This document shows positions 1 through 4,851 of a stretch of DNA of 12,252 nt, one piece after another. Positions within the stretch are counted from its first letter, which is position 1; every line of letters begins with the position of its first letter. The stretch lies in contig JBAXTB010000158.1 of NCBI GenBank assembly GCA_037130425.1, positions 1 through 12,252 on the forward strand, in the 5' to 3' direction. Under the pieces are notes generated by a model. The model saw nothing but the letters and a program-made list of their open reading frames with translations. It was not told where the DNA came from and searched no databases. This DNA comes from M3007 sp037130425 (GTDB lineage Bacteria > Bacteroidota > Bacteroidia > Chitinophagales > Saprospiraceae). A program made the position numbers and the translations under genes.

Positions 1-45
1 TCAACGTACCTTTACCGTTCAATTTGAATTCCTATTCATCATTCC

Positions 46-1191
46 ATGACATCCTTCTCCGACCTCGGCCTGTCCGCCGCCCTGTTATCCGCCATTGAAA
101 AATCCGATTACAAAACGCCTTATCCGATCCAAATGGCGGCCATTCCCGCCGTGTTGGCCGGTAAGGACATACTTGGTATTGCCCAAACAGGTTCCGGCAA
201 AACCGCGAGTTTTGTGTTGCCTATTTTGCAGCAATTTCAACAGAAAAAGCCCGCCAGAAGTCGGTTTATCAAGGCTTTGGTGCTCGTGCCTACGCGGGAG
301 TTGGCCGGACAAGTGGGCGATGTGTTCAAGCAATTCGGCGCGCAATTGCCGCGCCCGGTGAAGTCGCTGGCGGTGTTTGGCGGCGTGTCTATTAATCCAC
401 AAATGATTCAATTACAAGGGGTTGAGGTGCTTGTGGCCACGCCCGGCCGCCTGCTCGACCTGGTGGATAACAACGCGCTTCAATTGTCCGATCTCGACAT
501 CCTTGTGCTCGATGAAGCCGACAAAATGCTGAACCTTGGCTTCAAAGAAGAAATGAACCGCATCTTTGCCTTGCTGCCTTCCCGGCGCCAGAACCTGCTG
601 TTTTCGGCAACCCTCGGCAAAGACATCGACACCATTACGGAAATGTTGCTGCACGATCCGGTCAAAATAGCAATTGAGGCCGAAGAAGAAACTTTAGATA
701 CCATTAATCAGGTTGCTTACCGCGTCACCGACGAGCGAAAAGGGCCTTTGTTGCGCTATTTAATCAGGGAAAACGGGCTGAAAAAGGTGCTGGTGTTTGC
801 GTCCTCGGTGTACAAAGTTGACAACATCGTACACAAATTGAAAATAAACGGCATCGTGGCCTTGGCCCTGCACAGCGAAAAAAGCCAGGGCGCCCGCACC
901 GACGCGTTGCGCTATTTGAAGTCGGGTGAAATTGATGTGCTGGTCGCAACGGATTTGGCTTCTCGCGGTATTGATATTCCGGATTTGCCCACCGTTATCA
1001 ACTACGAATTACCGCGTTCACCCAAGGATTTTATCCACCGCATCGGCAGAACAGGCCGGGCCGGTAAACTGGGCGACGCCATTTCATTTGTCACAGCCGA
1101 AGACGAGCACCATTTCAAGGTGATTCAAAAGAAAATGGGAAAACGGGTGGAATTCGTTGAAACAGAAGGTTTTAATTTACATGGTTATTAG
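46..1191 (+). CDS. DEAD-box ATP-dependent RNA helicase (RhlE-like)
   Basis: This 381-residue protein is an ATP-dependent RNA helicase that remodels RNA duplexes or RNPs in the cytoplasm, with likely roles in ribosome assembly, RNA decay or cold adaptation. All superfamily 2 motifs are visible in order: the Q motif ending at Gln29 with Phe4 upstream, motif I AQTGSGKT (46-53), Ia PTRELA (82-87), GG (112-113), Ib TPGR (132-135), II DEAD (156-159), III SAT (187-189), IV VFAS (250-253), V ATDLASRGID (301-310) and VI HRIGRTGRAG (331-340). The protein ends about 40 residues after motif VI, so it is a minimal two-RecA-domain core without the basic or RNA-binding tail of many RhlE, CsdA or DbpA proteins. 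The ATG at 46 places the Q motif at the usual distance from the N-terminus. Only 45 bases lie upstream, so its promoter is not assessable. It converges with the peroxidase gene, with 18 bases between the stops and no visible terminator hairpin. The family is certain; the exact subfamily is less so. Confidence 0.97.
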   Translation: MTSFSDLGLSAALLSAIEKSDYKTPYPIQMAAIPAVLAGKDILGIAQTGSGKTASFVLPILQQFQQKKPARSRFIKALVLVPTRELAGQVGDVFKQFGAQLPRPVKSLAVFGGVSINPQMIQLQGVEVLVATPGRLLDLVDNNALQLSDLDILVLDEADKMLNLGFKEEMNRIFALLPSRRQNLLFSATLGKDIDTITEMLLHDPVKIAIEAEEETLDTINQVAYRVTDERKGPLLRYLIRENGLKKVLVFASSVYKVDNIVHKLKINGIVALALHSEKSQGARTDALRYLKSGEIDVLVATDLASRGIDIPDLPTVINYELPRSPKDFIHRIGRTGRAGKLGDAISFVTAEDEHHFKVIQKKMGKRVEFVETEGFNLHGY

Positions 1192-1209
1192 ACTTGTTGC
1201 GGTGGAAAT

Positions 1210-2241
1210 CTATTGATTCGGAAACCCAAACCGCGTGTCAAACAAAAAATCCCGATCTGTCAGTGTAAATAAGAAAGCCACTAAGTCTATTTTTTGTTCA
1301 TGGCTGAGTACGATTGGCGTTTGCAGGCGCGCATCCAAAGTGGCATTGTGTTGAACCCCGTCGGTGTAATGATTCACCACTTCCAGCAGTTTTTTGAAGC
1401 GGCCGTCGTGCATGTACGGAGACGTGAACTGAATATTCCGCAAGGTCGGCACCTTGAATTTCAGCGAGTCTGCCGGGTCGCGCGTGATGCGCATACGCCC
1501 AAGGTCCATCAAGGCAGAATCGGGCGGGAGGCCGTTGTTTGCAAATTCACCGTTGGTAAACAGCGGCTCGGTATGGCAGGCGGCGCAATGTTGGCGGAAA
1601 ATCGCTAATCCGCGTTGTTCCTGTTCGGTAAATTCAGCGCCGGGTTCCTTGCGTAAGTATTTGTCGTACTTGGAGTTATAGGAATTGAGCATTAAAATAA
1701 ACTGCGATAAGGCTAACAAGGTTTTTTGCCCCGTCGCCACGCTGTCCGCAAAGGCAGACTGAAACAAACGGCGGTATTTCGGCGAGGCGTTCAGTTTTTC
1801 CACCACCCGTTCCATCGTTTCGTCCATCTCAAGCGGGTTGGTGATCGGCGCGAGCGGCTGCATATCAAGGTGGTTCACGCCGCCATCGAGCATAAAGTAC
1901 CGGCTCCAGGCCATGTTCATAATGACCGGGGCGTTGCGGGTACCGATTTTGCCGTAAATCCCGTGGCTCAATTTATGGTCGACATGCGCGAAACCCGTGG
2001 CCTGCAAATGGCAACTTGCGCAGGAAATCGTGGTGTCGCGCGAGAGCAACGGGTCGTAAAATAACTGCCTGCCCAATTGAAAACCCGCATCGGTGATGGG
2101 ATTTTTGCTTAGGTCATAGACTGGTTTGGGCCAGCTTTCCGGCACGACGAATTGGATGTCGTAATCGGCGCCGGTGAAGGAAAGCAGGATGAAAAAAAGG
2201 CCGCAAAGCGCAGCGGCGATATTTATTTTTGAAAGAAACAT
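1210..2241 (-). CDS. Diheme cytochrome c peroxidase, MauG/MbnH-type partner of MbnP
   Basis: This 343-residue protein belongs to the bacterial diheme cytochrome c peroxidase/MauG superfamily and should act in the periplasm. An N-terminal hydrophobic segment (about 8-23) is a signal peptide, probably cleaved near Ala25. The first haem site is CASCH (74-78) and the second CAACH (219-223). Gln128 and Glu138 (in NPLEM) are ten residues apart, matching the conserved active-site Gln/Glu of bacterial peroxidases. VPTLRN (264-269) is followed by SPYMHDG, whose Met277 fits the axial Met of the C-terminal haem, a position that is Tyr in MauG. The gene starts three bases after the stop of the MbnP-family gene and is last in the minus-strand cluster. 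In methanotrophs the MbnH member of this family oxidises a Trp of MbnP to kynurenine, and the adjacency here suggests the same pairing. A plain H2O2-detoxifying peroxidase remains possible. Superfamily is certain; the MbnH role is inferred from context. Confidence 0.93.
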   Translation of the reverse strand: MFLSKINIAAALCGLFFILLSFTGADYDIQFVVPESWPKPVYDLSKNPITDAGFQLGRQLFYDPLLSRDTTISCASCHLQATGFAHVDHKLSHGIYGKIGTRNAPVIMNMAWSRYFMLDGGVNHLDMQPLAPITNPLEMDETMERVVEKLNASPKYRRLFQSAFADSVATGQKTLLALSQFILMLNSYNSKYDKYLRKEPGAEFTEQEQRGLAIFRQHCAACHTEPLFTNGEFANNGLPPDSALMDLGRMRITRDPADSLKFKVPTLRNIQFTSPYMHDGRFKKLLEVVNHYTDGVQHNATLDARLQTPIVLSHEQKIDLVAFLFTLTDRDFLFDTRFGFPNQ

Positions 2242-2244
2242 GAA

Positions 2245-2967
2245 CTAAATACTAAAAACATTCACAAAACAATTGGCCATTTTAGCCGCCTGTTTCCCCG
2301 GAATCATCATTTGATTCGTTTTACTCAATTGAATCCGATTGAAAAACTTTGCCAAATCTACCTTGATATGCAGTTCTGTGACACCATTTTCTTTGATTTT
2401 TAACTGGTTTAAAGGCAAAACCACGTTCCGAACCGTCTGATTGGGCGGCAAATAACCGCCGATGTGAAATTCAAATCCATGATGCAAAGTGTTGCATGAA
2501 TTACTGCGCCCTTCTATTTTTACATTGATATAACCGCTGTTCCAAGCCCAATACATGCCCTGCGTGGGGTCTAAATCGCCGCCCAGCGCGCCGGAAACAT
2601 TGGCCAAACTATCGGTTCCCACGTTCATTATCAAGGTTTTATAGCGAGCTGCGGGCACATTTTTCAACACAACATTCATGGAAGCACTTTCCTCAGCATC
2701 AATCAAATGATAACTGGATGTTTCATTAAATGCGCCATTTTTTCCTTGTAATTGAATAGATGAAATATAAAAACGCAACAACTCAATGTAAAGGCTATCG
2801 CCGTTTGCGCTGTGGTACATTTGTTTTTCCAGCACCAACGGGCGCGCGCCGAACATCGGTTCAAAGATGATTTTTAAGGTACCCTTCCCGGCATCCGGTT
2901 TTGTTGAAAAGCCCATACAAGCAAGCAACAGGCAAGCGAATGCAACCCCGCAAAAACGATCTAACAT
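2245..2967 (-). CDS. MbnP-family copper-binding lipoprotein with WxW motif
   Basis: This 240-residue protein resembles the MbnP family, periplasmic or membrane-tethered proteins that bind a single Cu(I) after their MbnH partner oxidises the first Trp of a WxW motif to kynurenine. The family signature is clear: an FYIS segment near residue 66, a DPTQGMYWAWNSGY block in which WAW is residues 140-142, KIEG just after, and FHIGG (167-171). Candidate metal ligands include His162, His163, His168 and His200, but I cannot assign them. The N-terminus is a hydrophobic signal ending in LLAC (14-17), a probable lipobox with Cys17. I chose the ATG at 2967, eight bases after the sensor gene's stop. A TTG at 2979 overlapping that stop would add four residues. 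The gene is followed after three bases by the diheme peroxidase. Family call is strong from the motif plus neighbour; copper binding and kynurenine formation are inferred. Confidence 0.88.
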   Translation of the reverse strand: MLDRFCGVAFACLLLACMGFSTKPDAGKGTLKIIFEPMFGARPLVLEKQMYHSANGDSLYIELLRFYISSIQLQGKNGAFNETSSYHLIDAEESASMNVVLKNVPAARYKTLIMNVGTDSLANVSGALGGDLDPTQGMYWAWNSGYINVKIEGRSNSCNTLHHGFEFHIGGYLPPNQTVRNVVLPLNQLKIKENGVTELHIKVDLAKFFNRIQLSKTNQMMIPGKQAAKMANCFVNVFSI

Positions 2968-2975
2968 ATTGAAAA

Positions 2976-3455
2976 TCAATTTCTCGGTGGAGGCCCCGGT
3001 TGATCCTTTCTGGGCAAAATAACTTGCATTAAATCGGGCAACAGCGCTTCAAAATTTCCTTTGTTTTCCGGGCTGGCCAAGGTTTTTAAGTCGTTAAAAT
3101 GCTGAAATGTCACGTCCACACGATTTTTTTGAATTTGGGTTAAAATTGCTTGCAGGGAATCGCGTTGCCCTTGTGCGACCGAATCATTTTTTAGCAGGGC
3201 AAAATAGTTTGACAAGGCCGCGCGGTAATCCCGGCCGCTTTGCTCCATTTGGTCGTGGTGCGCTTTTTTGAGTTGCTCGAATTTTGCCTGTTGTTTGGTG
3301 TTAAAATGCAGTTTTTCAACAATATCCCTGTCGAGCGGATTTGGCCCATTGCCCGGACCGCCGGGGCCTCTGTGGGAAAATAGGAAAAATAAGGTGCCGA
3401 AATTGAGTAAGAGCAGCGCCACGACTGCTGTGGTGAGTAAGGTTTCCTTTTTCAT
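2976..3455 (-). CDS. Periplasmic heavy-metal sensor, Spy/CpxP/CnrX-like
   Basis: This 159-residue protein has one N-terminal transmembrane segment (about 8-27), a Gly/Pro-rich linker (29-40) and a predicted all-helical, charged periplasmic domain (about 41-148), ending in a Pro-rich tail. The layout, with a pattern like LHFNTKQQAKFEQLKKAHH at 49-67 and a second half where HFNDLKTLASPE (119-130) leads into a final helix, matches the Spy/CpxP/periplasmic heavy-metal sensor group of Bacteroidota, which includes CnrX. His50, His66, His67 and His119 are plausible metal ligands. In Cnr-type systems the membrane-anchored sensor binds metal outside the cytoplasmic membrane and, together with a small membrane anti-sigma factor, controls release of an ECF sigma factor. 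Its position right after an anti-sigma-like gene (two-base gap) and before the MbnP gene fits that role. A Spy-like chaperone function is the alternative. The metal is not determined by sequence. Confidence 0.8.
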   Translation of the reverse strand: MKKETLLTTAVVALLLLNFGTLFFLFSHRGPGGPGNGPNPLDRDIVEKLHFNTKQQAKFEQLKKAHHDQMEQSGRDYRAALSNYFALLKNDSVAQGQRDSLQAILTQIQKNRVDVTFQHFNDLKTLASPENKGNFEALLPDLMQVILPRKDQPGPPPRN

Positions 3456-3457
3456 GG

Positions 3458-3745
3458 TTAGTGCATGTCGTAAAGATCAAAATTGGCATTATCGACCTGA
3501 TATGCAGAAGACATGGACGGCACGGGTTTTCTTTGGTTCAAAGCCTGAACATTGGCCAGTACCAACAGCGCCAAACAAGCGGCTGCCAGCACAAGATAGC
3601 GCCTTCGCACCACCTGCATGGTGGCCCCGTTCGCTATTTTGCTTGTTTTGGCTTTGATTTTGTCCAATAATTCAGGACCTGGTTCCGCCCGTTGAATACC
3701 CTCAAGGCTTCGGAAAACATCGTCTTTCCAGTCTTTTTTTTTCAT
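3458..3745 (-). CDS. Small membrane-anchored anti-sigma factor (putative)
   Basis: This 95-residue protein has a charged cytoplasmic N-terminus (1-49, starting MKKKDW, with a predicted helix around 20-36), one transmembrane helix (about 50-69, preceded by RRR) and a short extracytoplasmic tail of about 25 residues. No zinc anti-sigma HxxxCxxC motif is visible, and I see no other enzymatic domain. The call rests on architecture and context: it follows the ECF sigma factor gene by 36 bases and precedes the periplasmic sensor gene by two bases, which is the composition of CnrYXH-type systems, where CnrY is a similarly small single-span anti-sigma factor. It would hold the sigma factor at the cytoplasmic membrane through the N-terminal segment and interact with the sensor on the outer face. 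Sequence alone would only justify 'small membrane protein'. The gene is real, with an ATG start, a stop just before the next gene, and a coherent charge/hydrophobicity pattern. Confidence 0.72.
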   Translation of the reverse strand: MKKKDWKDDVFRSLEGIQRAEPGPELLDKIKAKTSKIANGATMQVVRRRYLVLAAACLALLVLANVQALNQRKPVPSMSSAYQVDNANFDLYDMH

Positions 3746-3781
3746 AATCGAGAATGCTATAATCTTAGACGTTTTTTGTAT

Positions 3782-4372
3782 TCAAATCCTTCGGTCGGGG
3801 TAAAATTCATCTAATTTTAAACGTAAATTGGCCTTTGCGCGTTGCAACAGCGACTCCACCGCTTTGAGCGACGATTCCATCACATCGGCCACTTCCTGCC
3901 TCGGCAACATTTCCACAAAACTCAAAACAAAGGCCGTTTTTTGCTGTTCCGGCAGCGATTCGATGGCTTTGAACAGGATTTGGGCATTTTCACGTTGTTC
4001 TAACAGCACGCCGGGGTGTTCAAAATGCGGTAAATCCAGTGCCGGTTCATTGCTATTTCCTTGAGATAAACGCACGATAAAGCCAAAACGCTTCACGCGC
4101 GTGCGGTGGCGCAGGCGGTCGAGCGATTGCCGCACGGTAATCCGGTAAATCCAGGTACTCACGGAAGATTTGCCCTCAAAACGCGCAGCCGACTGGTGTA
4201 TTTTGACAAACACATCCTGCGTGACTTCTTCGGCATCGGCCTTGTTTTGCAGCAGGCTGAGGGCGGTGTTGAACACCCGACCCTTGAACTCTGCATACAA
4301 CGCTGCCAGGGCCGCATCGTTTCCGGCGGCGATTTGTGTGAGGAGGGTTGTATGGAATGCAGGTTTGTTCAT
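3782..4372 (-). CDS. ECF-family RNA polymerase sigma factor
   Basis: This 196-residue protein is an extracytoplasmic-function sigma factor. Region 2 spans about 24-92, with DAEEVTQDVFVKI (46-58) in 2.1/2.2 and STWIYRITVRQSLDRLR (72-88) in 2.3/2.4 for melting and -10 contact. A linker (about 97-127) leads to region 4 (128-187), where LPEQQKTAFVLSF (140-152) and the helix-turn-helix of RQEVADVMESSLKAVESLL (158-176) recognise the -35 element. No C-terminal extra domain is present. The frame stays open upstream to 4579, but I chose the ATG at 4372 because the extra 69 residues look nothing like a sigma factor and the family normally begins about 20 residues before region 2.1. It is first in the five-gene minus-strand cluster, so it probably directs its own operon and perhaps a wider regulon. 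A promoter of its own class was not recognised by eye. Family call is very secure; the inducing signal is inferred from neighbours. Confidence 0.95.
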   Translation of the reverse strand: MNKPAFHTTLLTQIAAGNDAALAALYAEFKGRVFNTALSLLQNKADAEEVTQDVFVKIHQSAARFEGKSSVSTWIYRITVRQSLDRLRHRTRVKRFGFIVRLSQGNSNEPALDLPHFEHPGVLLEQRENAQILFKAIESLPEQQKTAFVLSFVEMLPRQEVADVMESSLKAVESLLQRAKANLRLKLDEFYPDRRI

Positions 4373-4502
4373 TTTATGCGCCAGCGTATTAGCGCCTGCA
4401 AATGACAGCATTTTTGTTTTAATGGAGAAGGGAAAGTAAAAAGAGCCGCCAAGTGCAGTATGTTTCCGAATTACTGTTTCTTTCTTCAAATACCCAACCC
4501 AA

Positions 4503-4543
4503 GGCTTGTCATGTCGTAGGGTACGGAGACAACTATACAAGCC
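4503..4543. repeat. Nested inverted repeat upstream of the sigma factor gene
   Basis: Outer arms GGCTTGT (4503-4509) and ACAAGCC (4537-4543) are perfectly complementary. Inside them TGTC (4512-4515) pairs with GACA (4528-4531), and GTA (4516-4518) pairs with TAC (4522-4524) around a GGG loop. A second short arm pair, GGGTT (4544-4548) and AACCC (4559-4563), follows directly. In the minus-strand transcript this would lie about 130-170 bases before the sigma factor ATG, so it could be a structured 5' leader or a protein-binding site. The inner stems are short and interrupted, and no known riboswitch class is recognised. Confidence 0.35.
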
Positions 4544-4710
4544 GGGTTTGTGTAGTCCAACCCTGAAGGTAAATCTCATTTAATCAAGAGGTCAAAAACA
4601 AATCATCCTTGTTTAGAATCCATATCTCGATGTCTACCAATGTTAAACCTCTCCGAAGTTCTTAGTAAACGCGCGATGAACGTCTTATCAGGGATCGGAA
4701 GGCGCCCAAG

Positions 4711-4731
4711 CCCCACCCCAATCCCCAACCC
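4711..4731 (-). other. G-quadruplex-type motif (minus strand)
   Basis: The plus strand has C-tracts of 4, 4, 4 and 3 separated by A, AAT and AA. The minus strand therefore reads as four G-runs of at least three with loops of 2, 3 and 1 bases, satisfying the standard quadruplex pattern. Additional CCC tracts at 4705-4707 and 4736-4738 extend it. It lies about 340 bases upstream of the sigma factor start on that gene's sense strand, and about 120 bases upstream of the giant gene on its template strand. Whether it folds or regulates anything is unknown. Confidence 0.5.
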
Positions 4732-4735
4732 AACG

Positions 4736-4774
4736 CCCTGTTCGATATTCGAAATTCCCCTGTTCGATATTCGA
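4736..4774. repeat. Tandem 22-bp-period near-palindromic repeat upstream of the giant gene
   Basis: The 17-base unit CCCTGTTCGATATTCGA occurs at 4736-4752 and again at 4758-4774, with starts 22 bases apart (about two helical turns). Each copy holds an inverted repeat: TTCGA-TAT-TCGAA in the first and TCGA-TAT-TCGA in the second. The pair ends 77 bases before the giant gene's ATG. Spacing on one DNA face and dyad symmetry are what paired operator sites look like, but similar short repeats may also be dispersed intergenic elements. Confidence 0.5.
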
Positions 4775-4851
4775 TATTTTTATACTTTTACATTTCCCAT
4801 GCTTTTAATCCCGCAATTGCCACAACATTCAAACGATAAGCAAAAACGAAT

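Larger units (their letters stand above)
4373..4851. other. Divergent intergenic region between the sigma operon and the giant surface-protein gene
   Basis: These 479 bases separate two divergent start codons, so they should hold the promoters of both the minus-strand metal-response cluster and the plus-strand giant gene. I found no convincing gene in it. Visible structure includes a nested inverted repeat (4503-4543), a run of C-tracts giving G-tracts on the minus strand (4711-4731) and a tandem 22-bp-period duplication (4736-4774). A perfect Bacteroidota TTTG/TAnnTTTG promoter was not found on either strand. The segment near 4783 reading TACTTTTA is a partial match for a -7 element of the giant gene, with no good partner at -33. 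Both starts lack a Shine-Dalgarno sequence and have A/T-rich lead-ins, as is usual in this phylum. Confidence 0.6.

Noticed and set aside
1192..1209. Possible bidirectional terminator between the helicase and peroxidase genes
   Set aside because: The 18 bases contain no inverted repeat or T-run that would support one.
1726..2064. 112-codon plus-strand reading frame opposite the peroxidase gene
   Set aside because: It is antisense to a well-supported diheme peroxidase and has no coherent protein features.
1210..4372. A methanobactin biosynthesis operon
   Set aside because: Only MbnP- and MbnH-like genes are present. I see no Cys-containing precursor peptide, MbnB/MbnC-like enzymes or TonB transporter in the window.
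4373..4579. In-frame upstream extension of the sigma factor to a start at 4579 (69 extra residues)
   Set aside because: The extension has no sigma-like features and would make the N-terminus far longer than in the family. The ATG at 4372 begins a typical ECF N-terminus. An ATG at 4411 is also possible but less likely.
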